This document shows, piece after piece, positions 27,655 to 36,398 of a DNA stretch of 64,000 bases. Source of the DNA: Metarhizobium sp964253915 (GTDB lineage Bacteria; Pseudomonadota; Alphaproteobacteria; Rhizobiales; Rhizobiaceae); the NCBI RefSeq assembly GCF_964253915.1, contig NZ_CAXUSG020000006.1:124001-188000 (forward strand), read 5' to 3'. Numbering within the stretch: position 1 is the stretch's first letter; every line of letters starts with the position of its first letter. A program made the position numbers and the translations under genes. The notes under the pieces are model-generated. The model worked only from the letters and a program-made list of their open reading frames with translations, was not told where the DNA came from and ran no database searches.

Positions 27655-27800
27655 AAAGCCCCTCATCCGCCTGCCGGCACCTTCTCCCCGCTTGCGGGGA
27701 GAAGGGGATATGCCGCACCGTGTCTGCCATGTTCAACGCATGGGTGGGGCACGTCCCCTCTCCCCGCTAGCGGGGAGAGGGTTAGGGTGAGGGGCAAATC
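27655..27800. repeat. RIME-like palindromic repeat pair
   Basis: Between convergent genes: CTTCTCCCCG-CTTG-CGGGGAGAAG (27681-27704) and CCTCTCCCCG-CTAG-CGGGGAGAGG (27757-27780), flanked by CCCCTCATCC and its inverted form. Same family as 2057-2179. The two hairpins lie between the 3' ends of the TerC-family gene and xylG and can serve as a bidirectional terminator. Confidence 0.82.
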
Positions 27801-27809
27801 CGAGCGGTC

Positions 27810-28592
27810 CTAAATCTTCATCGCCCCCGGACCGGGGATCGCCTTCGGCGGCACCTTGCCGAGAATGATCATGCCGAGCACCTCGTCCTTGGTGACGTCT
27901 TCGGTGCGGGCATGGCCGACCACTTGGCCGTTCTTCATCACCGACACGCGGTCGGCGAGGTCGAAGACGTCGTGGATGTCGTGGCTGATCAGGAAGATGC
28001 CGATGCCTTCCTTCTTCAACTGCTTGATCAACTCGCCGACCTGTGCCGTTTCCTGCGGCCCAAGCGCTGCCGTCGGCTCGTCCATGATCAGGATGCGAGC
28101 GTCGAACAGGATGGCGCGGGCGATTGCCACAGATTGCCGCTGGCCGCCGGAGAGTGCCTTGACCGGTTCCTTGAAGCGCTTGAAGTTCGGGTTGAGCCTG
28201 CCCATCACCTCGCGTGCCTTGGCCTCCATCGCCACGTCGTCGAGCGTGCCCCAGCGGGTCTGCAGCTCGCGGCCGAGATAGAGGTTGGCGGCGGCGTCGA
28301 CATTGTCGGCGACGGCAAGCGTCTGGTAGATGGTCTCGATGCCATATTTCTTGGCGTCGCGCGGATTGCGGATCTCGGCGGCCTCTCCGTTGATCAGGAT
28401 CTCGCCGCTGTCGCGCTTGTAGGCGCCGGAGAGGATCTTGATCAGCGTCGACTTGCCGGCGCCGTTATGGCCGAGCAGGGCGACCACCTCGCCGGGATAG
28501 AGGTCTATCGAGGCGTTGTCGACCGCGTGGATACCGCCGAAGGAGATGGAAATGTTTCTCATTTCCACGAGTGGAGTGCGATGTTCCGTCAT
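27810..28592 (-). CDS. xylG: Xylose ABC transporter ATP-binding protein
   Basis: ATPase of the xylose importer, 260 residues, single nucleotide-binding domain (E. coli XylG has two). Walker A GHNGAGKST, signature LSGGQRQSVAIARA, Walker B ILIMDEPTAALG and H-loop LISHDIHDVF are all intact. The xyl assignment follows from the xylF-type binding protein two genes upstream. It is 15 bp downstream of the permease gene on the same strand and is the last gene of the operon. RIME-like hairpins follow the stop. Confidence 0.88.
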   Translation of the reverse strand: MTEHRTPLVEMRNISISFGGIHAVDNASIDLYPGEVVALLGHNGAGKSTLIKILSGAYKRDSGEILINGEAAEIRNPRDAKKYGIETIYQTLAVADNVDAAANLYLGRELQTRWGTLDDVAMEAKAREVMGRLNPNFKRFKEPVKALSGGQRQSVAIARAILFDARILIMDEPTAALGPQETAQVGELIKQLKKEGIGIFLISHDIHDVFDLADRVSVMKNGQVVGHARTEDVTKDEVLGMIILGKVPPKAIPGPGAMKI

Positions 28593-28607
28593 TGTCTGGA
28601 ACTCCTC

Positions 28608-29921
28608 TTACTTGGCACGCGCGCGGTAGATCGTGTCGAGCCAGACGGCCATCACCAGCACGATGCCGACGACGATCCGCTGGAACGGCGTGTCGATGCC
28701 AAGCAGCACCATGCCGGACTGCAGCGACTGCATGACCAGGGCGCCCAACATGGCGCCGGCAATGGTGCCGGTGCCGCCGGCAAGCGAGGTGCCGCCGATC
28801 ACGGCTGCGGCGATGGTGTAAAGCTCGTCGAGTTCGCCCTGCGCGTTGGTGGCGGCGTTGAGGCGGGCGGTGGAGATCGCGGCGGCGATGGCGCAGAGCA
28901 CACCCATCAGCGTGAAGATCTTCACCGTGACCCAGCGCGTCTTGATGCCGGCCAGTTCCGCCGCCTCCGGATTGCCGCCGATGGCGAAGACGTAACGGCC
29001 GAAGCGCAGGCGCGTGGCGATGAAGGTCATGACGATGCCGACCGCAATCGCCATCAGCACCGGAATGGCGATGCCGTGGGGAATGAACAGCCCGGCTTCC
29101 GGCCACGGAATATTGTTCGCCTCGGCATATTTGCGGGCGATGTTGACCGGCCAATAGTAGCTGTTGGCTACGAAGATCGCGCCCATGACGATGGCGCAGC
29201 TCAGCACGCAGAGGAAATATTCGGCCCAGAGCGGCCGACGCGGGAAATGGAACCGCTTGCGCTGCTGGCGGGCATTGATGATGGCGACGACGATGGCCAT
29301 GCAGGCGAGCGCGCCGACCACCCAGCTGGCGGTGGCGCCAATCGAACCTTCGGTACCGCCGCCCATCAGGCGGAAGCTGGCATCCATCGGCGCGACCGTC
29401 TGACCGCTGGTGACGAACCAGGTGGCGCCGCGCCAGACGAGCAGGCCGCCGAGCGTGACGATGAAGGACGGCACGTTGAGGAAGGCGATGATCGAGCCGT
29501 GCAGCGCGCCGATGGCCGCACCGATCAGCAGGCCGCCGGCCAGCGCCAGGATCCAGGTCGCGGGGTGATTAAAGCCCATCAGCTGCGGCAGGATCTGCGC
29601 CTGCAGCACGCCCATGATCATGCCGGAGAAACCGAGGATGGAGCCGACCGAAAGGTCGATGTTGCGGGTGACGATGACCAACACCATGCCCGTCGCCATG
29701 ACGGCCACCGATGCGGTCTGCACCGAGAGGTTCCAGAGGTTGCGCGGCGTGAGGAACAGGCCGCCGGTCATGATGTGGAAACCGACCCAGATGATCAGCA
29801 GCGCGCCGACCATGCCGAGCAGGCGGGTATCGATTTCGGTCGCGCGGAAAAAGCGCGTTACCGGATTGGCTTCCGCCTGGCGGGCGCCGCTGGATGTGGT
29901 GGAATGTAGCGTATCGGCCAT
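28608..29921 (-). CDS. xylH: Xylose ABC transporter permease
   Basis: Membrane channel of the importer, 437 residues, longer than ordinary CUT2 permeases as is typical for XylH. About eleven TM helices; landmarks are TRNIDLSVGSILGFSG and the coupling loop GGNPEAAELAGIKTRWV. The start is taken as ATG 29921 (MADTLHSTTSS); upstream in-frame ATGs at 29942 and 29984 would add unconserved residues, though GGGGGGAA lies between them. A 206-bp gap with a strong hairpin separates it from xylF. Confidence 0.88.
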   Translation of the reverse strand: MADTLHSTTSSGARQAEANPVTRFFRATEIDTRLLGMVGALLIIWVGFHIMTGGLFLTPRNLWNLSVQTASVAVMATGMVLVIVTRNIDLSVGSILGFSGMIMGVLQAQILPQLMGFNHPATWILALAGGLLIGAAIGALHGSIIAFLNVPSFIVTLGGLLVWRGATWFVTSGQTVAPMDASFRLMGGGTEGSIGATASWVVGALACMAIVVAIINARQQRKRFHFPRRPLWAEYFLCVLSCAIVMGAIFVANSYYWPVNIARKYAEANNIPWPEAGLFIPHGIAIPVLMAIAVGIVMTFIATRLRFGRYVFAIGGNPEAAELAGIKTRWVTVKIFTLMGVLCAIAAAISTARLNAATNAQGELDELYTIAAAVIGGTSLAGGTGTIAGAMLGALVMQSLQSGMVLLGIDTPFQRIVVGIVLVMAVWLDTIYRARAK

Positions 29922-30069
29922 CTTCTTTGCCGTTCCCCCCATTTTGGACGCTGGCAGGCGAACAGGAAAAACCATCATCGCCAACGCCGCCGCGCCATTT
30001 CATCATTAGATAGGCCAGGGCAATCGAACTGCCAGCACACGCTCTGCGTGATGGCGCTTCCCATACGAT

Positions 30070-30100
30070 CCGACGCTGCAACGGGGCGCTGCAGCGTCGG
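30070..30100 (-). terminator. Hairpin between xylF and xylH
   Basis: Eleven-base arms CCGACGCTGCA (30070-30080) and TGCAGCGTCGG (30090-30100) pair perfectly around a 9-nt loop, 27 nt after the xylF stop. No T-run follows in the direction of transcription, so partial termination or protection of the xylF message is more likely than full stop. Confidence 0.72.
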
Positions 30101-30127
30101 CAATTCGATCAGCCTGGGCGATCGCTC

Positions 30128-31168
30128 TTAGTTGCAGGCAGCCACGGAGCCGGCCTTGACGCCCTGGCAAGCTTCGTCCTTGCTGATCCAGCCGGCATCG
30201 ATGACAACGTTGAGGTTGTCCTTGGTGATCGGCAGCGGAGCGAGGAAGACCGACTTCATTTCAGCGCCCTTCGGGCCACCCGTGAAGGTGGTGACGTTGG
30301 CGATTTCGTCCATCTTCTTGCCGCCGGCCAGCGCCAGGGCGATCTCTGCGGCATTCTTGCCGAGTTCACGCGAGTCCTTCCAGACGGAAACGGTCTGGGT
30401 GCCGAGCGCGACGCGGTTCAGCGCTGCCTTGTCGGCATCCTGGCCGGACACCGGAACGGAACCGGCAAGGCCCTGGGCGTCGAGGGCGGCAATCGCACCG
30501 CCGGCCGTGCCGTCGTTGGAAGCCACGACCGCATCGACCTTGTTGTCGTTGGCGGTCAGGAACTGCTCCATGTTCTTCTGGGCATTTTCCGGCTTCCAGC
30601 CATCGGTGTAGGCTTCGCCGACATTCTTGATCTTGCCGGCGTCGATGGCTTCCTTCAGGACTTCGACCTGACCGGAGAACAGGAAGTCCGCATTCGGGTC
30701 GGACGACGAACCCTTGATGAAGACGTAGTTGCCTTCAGGCTTGGCCTTGAAGACTTCGCGCGCCTGCATGCGGCCGACTTCCTTGTTATCGAAGGTGATG
30801 TAGAAGGCGGCCGGGTTTTCGATCAGGCGGTCGTAACCGACGACCGGGATGCCTTCCGCGGTGGCCTTTTCGATGGCCGGGCCGATGGCGTCAGAATCCT
30901 GCGCCAGAACGATGAGGGCGTTTGCGCCCTGCGAGATCAGCGATTCGACGTCGGTCAGCTGCTTGGCAGCGGAAGACTGGGCGTCGGCGGAAATGTACTT
31001 TGCGCCGGCAGCCTCAAGCGCCTTCTTGATGGCGGCTTCGTCGGTCTTCCAGCGCTCTTCCTGGAAATTCGACCAGGAAACGCCGACCACCAGATCGGCG
31101 GCAACCGCTGCGGAATGCATGGTGACGACGATGGCCGCGCCGGCCATCAGCTTCAGAAACGAATTCAT
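30128..31168 (-). CDS. xylF: D-xylose-binding periplasmic protein
   Basis: Binds xylose in the periplasm. The 346-residue precursor has signal MNSFLKLMAGAAIVVTMHSA with cleavage after AVAA. The mature chain follows E. coli XylF closely in pattern: ERWKTDEAAIKKALEAAGAK, GIPVVGYDRLI, YITFDNKEVGRMQA, GNYVFIKGSSSDPNA, DGWKPENAQKNMEQFLTAN, ASNDGTAGGAI and VSGQDADKAAL. I accept the xylF assignment on these. GGAGG lies 6 nt before the ATG; an in-frame GTG/ATG 12 codons upstream is rejected. The promoter region is shared with the divergent ROK regulator. Confidence 0.93.
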   Translation of the reverse strand: MNSFLKLMAGAAIVVTMHSAAVAADLVVGVSWSNFQEERWKTDEAAIKKALEAAGAKYISADAQSSAAKQLTDVESLISQGANALIVLAQDSDAIGPAIEKATAEGIPVVGYDRLIENPAAFYITFDNKEVGRMQAREVFKAKPEGNYVFIKGSSSDPNADFLFSGQVEVLKEAIDAGKIKNVGEAYTDGWKPENAQKNMEQFLTANDNKVDAVVASNDGTAGGAIAALDAQGLAGSVPVSGQDADKAALNRVALGTQTVSVWKDSRELGKNAAEIALALAGGKKMDEIANVTTFTGGPKGAEMKSVFLAPLPITKDNLNVVIDAGWISKDEACQGVKAGSVAACN

Positions 31169-31254
31169 TGTGTCCTCCCAAGTGACATGCGGCCGGGCGC
31201 ACATGGTCTCCCCGCTGCCGCTCCCAACAAGCTGTCGAAACCTCCAAAAAGTTT

Positions 31255-31273
31255 TTTCTCGACAGTCGAGAAA
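31255..31273. promoter_or_regulatory. Perfect 19-bp palindrome, likely operator of the ROK regulator
   Basis: TTTCTCGAC-A-GTCGAGAAA is a perfect inverted repeat with 9-bp arms around one central base. It lies 87 bp upstream of the xylF ATG and just before the ROK regulator gene, an ideal place to control both. ROK xylose repressors bind palindromes of this size. Confidence 0.8.
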
Positions 31274-31318
31274 TTAGATGTCAGAGATTTTCGAGGCTGT
31301 CAACACGGCAATTCCGCG

Positions 31319-32629
31319 ATGTCGGACGGCTGTTCTTGCTCTCGGAGGAGCGTTACAGAAGGGGGCGGCAAGCCGTCCGCATGCAAGGCCAGGGAGCGCG
31401 TCATACTGACGAAATCGAGCACGGAACTGGTACGCCAGCAGAACAGCATGCTTGTGCTGTCTGCCTTGCGGCGCCATGGCCGGCTGGCACATACGGAGAT
31501 TTCCGATCAGACGCGGCTTGCCTCTGCAACGGTCTCGGCGATCACCGCCGACCTTGAACGGGCGCAGCTGATCGAGCGCACGGAAGTGCAGCCGGTCGGC
31601 GGCCGGGGGCGGCCCCGCGTGCTTTTCGAGCAGCGTCGCGACTGCGCCTATCTTGCCGTCGTGGTGGTCTCGTCCGATGCCGTGCAATATTCCCTTGTCG
31701 ATTATTCCGGTCGGCTGATCGACCGGTTCTCGGAGCTTCGTCCGTCCGTTGCCGGCGCCGACCTGTTTGCCCGCGCGGTGCGCGATGGTCTCGACCGGCT
31801 GGCCGGGCGAGCACGCATCGAGCGCGACCGTATCGTCGTCATCTCGATCAGCAGCAAGGGCATCGTCGACCCCGGGCGCCCCGTGCTCATCTGGTCGCCG
31901 GTCCTCGGCGCCGACCGGCTCGATTTTTCCACCGCCTTGCGGCCGGACTGGCAGGCCGAGATCATGCTGGCCAACGAAACCCTGCTGGTGGCAAGCGCGC
32001 TCGGCACGACGATGGAGAAAGGCGATCTTCATCCCGGTTTCCGCTCGCTGGCGGCCCTGTCGCTGGGCCACAGCATCGGCCTCGGCATCGTATCGAAGAG
32101 CGGTGCGGACCATCACGTCAGCGCGCTCAACTTCGGCCACATGCTGCACATGCCCGATGGCGCCTTGTGTCGCTGTGGCTCGCGCGGCTGCATCGAAGCC
32201 TATGCCGGTTTTTATGCCGTGCTGCGCGGCGCCTTCGAGGTGCCGACGGACACCATTCCGGCGAAATTCGTGCCGCTGGCCGAGATGGACAAGATCGCCG
32301 CCAGCGCCCGCCAGGGCAACCGCATTGCGTCTTTTGCCTTTCGGCAGGCCGGGCTTGCCCTCGGCAACGGGCTTGCCCGCATGTTCAGCCTGCACGACCG
32401 CATGCCGGTGGTGCTGACCGGGCCGGGAACACGCTATTTCGACCTGCTGCAGAAGGGAATGGAAGAGGGGCTGTCGCAATCGCAGATCGTTCGCCTGGAG
32501 GGAATGCCGCCGCTTTCGGTGGCGGCCGACGAGCAGAATCTCGTCTTCCAGGGCCATCTCAACCGGGCGCTGGCCGCCATAGACCGCTCGGTTCTCGGCC
32601 TCCGCCCGCGTGCCGCCATTGCCTCCTGA
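31319..32629 (+). CDS. xylR: ROK-family transcriptional regulator of xylose genes (XylR-like)
   Basis: Probable xylose-responsive repressor. The helix-turn-helix region spans TELVRQQNSMLVLSALRRHG and EISDQTRLASATVSAITADL, followed by the ROK domain with the zinc-type motif CRCGSRGCIEAY. From the ATG at 31319 the protein is 436 residues, but its first ~30 residues look unlike the family, which typically begins near LTKSSTELVRQQN. No ATG, GTG or TTG exists there; CTG at 31406 with GGGAG about 9 nt upstream is a possible non-standard start. The gene is divergent from xylF with a shared palindrome. The symbol is by analogy. Confidence 0.85.
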   Translation: MSDGCSCSRRSVTEGGGKPSACKARERVILTKSSTELVRQQNSMLVLSALRRHGRLAHTEISDQTRLASATVSAITADLERAQLIERTEVQPVGGRGRPRVLFEQRRDCAYLAVVVVSSDAVQYSLVDYSGRLIDRFSELRPSVAGADLFARAVRDGLDRLAGRARIERDRIVVISISSKGIVDPGRPVLIWSPVLGADRLDFSTALRPDWQAEIMLANETLLVASALGTTMEKGDLHPGFRSLAALSLGHSIGLGIVSKSGADHHVSALNFGHMLHMPDGALCRCGSRGCIEAYAGFYAVLRGAFEVPTDTIPAKFVPLAEMDKIAASARQGNRIASFAFRQAGLALGNGLARMFSLHDRMPVVLTGPGTRYFDLLQKGMEEGLSQSQIVRLEGMPPLSVAADEQNLVFQGHLNRALAAIDRSVLGLRPRAAIAS

Positions 32630-32783
32630 GCCGCATTTGCCTGTTTCCGGCGTGCATAAGCCTCAAAAACAATAGCCTAGGCGCAATTCGCCGTGGAACG
32701 CCGCGAGGCGGCAAGGCTCGCACCTTTTCTTTGGCCGATGCTCCGGTCTAGAGTCGCAAATGACTGATTCTCGGGGGATATCC

Positions 32784-35711
32784 ATGCCGGACGATGCGCT
32801 TTTTCACCGTACGCAATTGCCTCGGCCCGACGTGACGGCTGAGGAAGCGGCAGCGATCCTCGAAAGTTTCTACGACCTCCGGGGCGACATCAAGGAACTC
32901 GGCAGCCAGCAGGACCGCAACTACCGGATCGATACCGGCAGCGCCCGTTACGTCCTGAAGATCTGCCGCGTCGATTATGCCACCGTCGAACTGGAAGCCC
33001 AGAATGCGGCGATGCGCCATCTCGCCGCCAAGCCGGACAGCCCGCGCGTGCCGCAGCCGATCCCGGCCAGCAATGGCGAAGACATTCTTTTCCTGGCCGT
33101 TGGCGGCGACGAATACCAGGTGCGGCTGCTCTCCTATCTCGACGGCGAGCCGCTGACGCGCCGCAAATATCTGGCGGAACCGGCAGTCGCAGCCCTCGGC
33201 GCGATGACGGCACGTATCGCAGTCAATCTCGCCGATTTCACCCATCCCGGCCTCGACCGCGACCTGCAATGGGACCTGCGCCGCGCCGGCCCCGTGGCGC
33301 TGCATCTCTTGCAGGCGGTGACCGACCAGCAGGCCCGCGACCGGATCGCCAAGGTCATGGTCGCCGCCGTCCGGCGCATCCAGCCGCTTGGCGACTCCCT
33401 GCGCATCCAGCCGATCCACCATGACGTGACCGACGACAACGTCGTCAGCCAGCCGGATGCCAGCGGCCGTCCGATCGTCGATGGCGTCATCGATTTCGGC
33501 GATATCGTCAACGGCTGGCTGGTGGCAGACCTGGCCGTGACCTGCGCGGCGCTGCTGCACCACGCCGATGGCGATCCCTTCTTCATTCTGCCGGCCGTCA
33601 AGGCCTACCATGCCGTCAACCCGCTGACGGAAACGGAGCTGAAGGTGCTGTGGCCGCTGATCGTCGCCCGCGCCTGCATTCTGATCGCCAGCACCGAGCA
33701 GCAGCTCGCCATCGATCCGGATAACGAATACGTCATCGGCAACGCCGCCCATGAACGCGAAATCTTCGAGGTGGCGACCTCGGTGCCGCTGACGCTGATG
33801 GAGCATGCAATCTTCGAAGCGGTCGGGCTTCAAACACCCGCCCCGGAGACATCCTCGCTCGGCCTGCTACTACCCGGCGTCAGCCCCGATGCGATCCGTC
33901 TGCTGGAACTCGACCTGTTCAGCCCGCATCTGGCGCAGGACAACTGGTCGCGGCCGGGCATCGAACTCAAGCTCCTGGAATCGGCTGCCCGCGAAACCGG
34001 CATTGCCGTGACCCGGTACGGCGAATACCGGCTGAGCGAAACGATCCCGAACTCCGCCAGCGAGCCGCAGACCTACGCGCTGCACATGGATATCTGCCTG
34101 CCCGCCGGTTTCCAGGCGGCAGCGCCCTTTGCTGGCCGCGTCGAGCGGTATGGCGAGCGCACCGTGCTTGCCGGCGAAACCGTGCGCCTGCATCTGCTCG
34201 GCCTCGATTGCCTGCACGAAGCCGGCATGTCGTTGACCGAAGGCGAACCGCTCGGTACGGTGGAAGGCTCCAGCGGCCATTTCGGCCTGCTGCGCATCCA
34301 GCTTGCCACCGAAGCGGGGCTGGTGCCGCCCTTCTTCGCGCGTCCGTCGCATGCGTCCGCCTGGTCGCGGCTGTCGCCGTCGCCCTCCCGGCTGCTGGGC
34401 GTCGATTGCGACGCGCCACAGCCCAAGAGCGCCGAAATCCTGGAGCGCCGCGAGAGCCATTTCGCCCGGCCGCAGAAAAATTACTACACCCGCCCGCCGC
34501 AGATCGAACGCGGCTGGAAACAGCATATGTTCGACGTCACCGGCCGCACCTATCTCGACATGGTCAACAACGTCGCCACCGTCGGCCATGGCCATCCGCG
34601 GCTGGCGGAAGCGGTGTACCAGCAATGGTCGATGCTCAACACCAATTCGCGCTTCCACTATGAAGTGGTCGCTGCCTTTTCCGAACGGCTGGCGCGGCTG
34701 GCGCCGGACAATCTCGACACCGTCTTCCTCGTCAACAGCGGTTCTGAGGCCAACGATCTGGCGCTCCGGCTTGCCTGGGCCGCCTCCGGCGCCCGCAACA
34801 TGCTGTGCCTGCTTGAAGGGTATCACGGCTGGACGGTCGGCAGCGACGCCGTCTCCACCTCGATCGCCGACAATCCGCAGGCGCTGACGACCCGGCCGGA
34901 CTGGGTCCATCCGGTCATGGCGCCCAACACCTATCGCGGCCCCTATCGCGGGCCGGATTCCGCCGCCGATTACGTCGCGGCCGTCCGTCCGACGCTGGAC
35001 GCGCTGGATGCCAAGGGCGAAAAGCTCGGCGGTTTCATCTGCGAGACGGTCTATGGCAATGCCGGCGGCATCGCGCTTCCGCCGGGTTACCTGCAGGAGA
35101 TCTACGCCGAGGTGCGCAGGCGCGGCGGCATCTGCATCGCCGACGAGGTGCAGGTCGGCTACGGCCGGCTCGGCCACTACTTTTGGGGTTTTGACCAGCA
35201 GGGCGTGGTGCCCGACATCATCACCATCGCCAAGGGCATGGGCGCCGGCCATCCGCTCGGCGCGGTCATCACCAGCCGCGCCATTGCCGATGCGCTGGAG
35301 AAGGAGGGTTACTTTTTCTCGTCCGCCGGCGGCAGCCCGGTCAGCTGCGTCGTCGGCATGACGGTGCTCGACATCATGACCGACGAGGAACTGCAGGAAA
35401 ACGCCCGCGACACCGGCGATTATCTCAAGGCGCGGCTGGAAGCGCTGGGTCAGCGTTTCCCCATCGTCGGCGCCGTCCACGGCATGGGCCTCTATCTCGG
35501 ACTGGAATTCGTCCGCGACCGTCAGACGCTGCAGCCGGCGACGGAAGAAACCGCCGCCATCTGCGACCGGCTGCTGGCGCTCGGCGTCATCATGCAGCCG
35601 ACGGGCGACCATCTGAACGTGCTGAAGATCAAGCCGCCGCTCTGCCTGACGCGGGAAAGCGCCGATTTCTTTGCCGATTGCCTGGCGCGGGTGCTGGAAG
35701 AGGGCTGGTAA
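32784..35711 (+). CDS. Aminoglycoside-phosphotransferase-like kinase / class III aminotransferase fusion
   Basis: A 975-residue multidomain enzyme. The N-terminal kinase domain (about 1-340) has HHDVTDDNVV (catalytic Asp, metal Asn) and VIDFGDIV. A middle domain (about 410-570) has ALHMDICLPAGFQAAAPFAG, like a degenerate M23/lysostaphin barrel. The C-terminal class III PLP domain has NSGSEANDLALRLA, EGYHGWTVG, ADEVQVGYGR and TIAKGMGAGHPLGA with the PLP lysine. In animals the separate counterparts are hydroxylysine kinase and the phospho-lyases for phosphohydroxylysine or phosphoethanolamine, so kinase-then-phospholyase on an amino alcohol is the best guess. ATG 32784 is preferred over 32760 because GGGGGAT precedes it. 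Confidence 0.88.
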   Translation: MPDDALFHRTQLPRPDVTAEEAAAILESFYDLRGDIKELGSQQDRNYRIDTGSARYVLKICRVDYATVELEAQNAAMRHLAAKPDSPRVPQPIPASNGEDILFLAVGGDEYQVRLLSYLDGEPLTRRKYLAEPAVAALGAMTARIAVNLADFTHPGLDRDLQWDLRRAGPVALHLLQAVTDQQARDRIAKVMVAAVRRIQPLGDSLRIQPIHHDVTDDNVVSQPDASGRPIVDGVIDFGDIVNGWLVADLAVTCAALLHHADGDPFFILPAVKAYHAVNPLTETELKVLWPLIVARACILIASTEQQLAIDPDNEYVIGNAAHEREIFEVATSVPLTLMEHAIFEAVGLQTPAPETSSLGLLLPGVSPDAIRLLELDLFSPHLAQDNWSRPGIELKLLESAARETGIAVTRYGEYRLSETIPNSASEPQTYALHMDICLPAGFQAAAPFAGRVERYGERTVLAGETVRLHLLGLDCLHEAGMSLTEGEPLGTVEGSSGHFGLLRIQLATEAGLVPPFFARPSHASAWSRLSPSPSRLLGVDCDAPQPKSAEILERRESHFARPQKNYYTRPPQIERGWKQHMFDVTGRTYLDMVNNVATVGHGHPRLAEAVYQQWSMLNTNSRFHYEVVAAFSERLARLAPDNLDTVFLVNSGSEANDLALRLAWAASGARNMLCLLEGYHGWTVGSDAVSTSIADNPQALTTRPDWVHPVMAPNTYRGPYRGPDSAADYVAAVRPTLDALDAKGEKLGGFICETVYGNAGGIALPPGYLQEIYAEVRRRGGICIADEVQVGYGRLGHYFWGFDQQGVVPDIITIAKGMGAGHPLGAVITSRAIADALEKEGYFFSSAGGSPVSCVVGMTVLDIMTDEELQENARDTGDYLKARLEALGQRFPIVGAVHGMGLYLGLEFVRDRQTLQPATEETAAICDRLLALGVIMQPTGDHLNVLKIKPPLCLTRESADFFADCLARVLEEGW

Positions 35712-35714
35712 GGG

Positions 35715-36398
35715 TTACTCGCGGACCTCGAAATCGAAGGTCTTGCCGGCGAAGGGTTCCTTGCGGAAACGGAAGTGCCACCATTCGCGATCGTAGTTGG
35801 CAAAACCGGCCTTTTCCATCGCCTTGACTAGCAGCTGGCGGTTTTCAGAGGCTTGCTTGCTGACGGCTTTCGAGCGTGTGTGGCTGCGCGGATCGAAAAA
35901 GTCGAAATCCGTGCCCATGTCGAGCGCTTCGAAACCCGTTGACGTCAACCGCCCAAGGGTCAGGTCGATGCTTCCGCCGCTGGAATGGCCCGAGCGGGCG
36001 GCGATGTAGCCTTTGGCGATCAGCTTGTTGCGCGCCACATCGGGATAATAATCCGGATCGGGCTTGCCTTTTTCCGATGCCCATTCGACGAAAAATTTCA
36101 CCGCACGCGCCGGGCGATAACAATCGAAGACCTGCAGCCCAAGCTGCTGCGGCTTCAATGCCGCCTGCGCCTCGGCCAGGGCTTTTGCCACCGGCTCCGC
36201 CAGGATGCAGGCCGGCGACACATAGCCGGGAACCACGCTGCGGGTAAAATTGCCGTTGGTGGCATAGCGGATATCCTGCCGGATCGTCGGATCGACGGCG
36301 CGCAGGGCAACAAATCCCTCCGGCCGTTCCACTGCCGCGGCAAAAGAGCCGACCGCCATGCCGAGCGTAAGGGCAAGCATGGCCGAACACCTTCTCAT
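35715..36398 (-). CDS. D-alanyl-D-alanine dipeptidase (VanX/DdpX type)
   Basis: Zinc dipeptidase, peptidase family M15D, that splits D-Ala-D-Ala. The 227-residue precursor has a signal peptide (MRRCSAMLALTLGMAVGSFA), so it acts in the periplasm, suggesting peptidoglycan-fragment recycling, not vancomycin resistance. The zinc and catalytic residues sit in SGHSSGGSIDLTL (His, Asp) and EWWHFRF (Glu, His), and the substrate-side VFDCYRPARAV is present. The ATG overlaps the stop of the preceding gene (ATGA), coupling it to a periplasmic carbohydrate-binding-like protein. Confidence 0.92.
   Translation of the reverse strand: MRRCSAMLALTLGMAVGSFAAAVERPEGFVALRAVDPTIRQDIRYATNGNFTRSVVPGYVSPACILAEPVAKALAEAQAALKPQQLGLQVFDCYRPARAVKFFVEWASEKGKPDPDYYPDVARNKLIAKGYIAARSGHSSGGSIDLTLGRLTSTGFEALDMGTDFDFFDPRSHTRSKAVSKQASENRQLLVKAMEKAGFANYDREWWHFRFRKEPFAGKTFDFEVRE

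Noticed and set aside
27655..27800. CRISPR-like repeats
   Set aside because: Only two imperfect palindromes with unequal spacing, matching a dispersed rhizobial repeat family and not a spacer array.
27810..28592. xylG as a truncated gene, because E. coli XylG has two ATPase domains
   Set aside because: All motifs of one full domain are intact and single-domain sugar ATPases are normal in rhizobia; the permease and binding protein are complete.
35715..36398. Vancomycin-resistance determinant
   Set aside because: The dipeptidase has a signal peptide and no vanH/vanA-like partners nearby, which fits a periplasmic recycling role in a Gram-negative cell.
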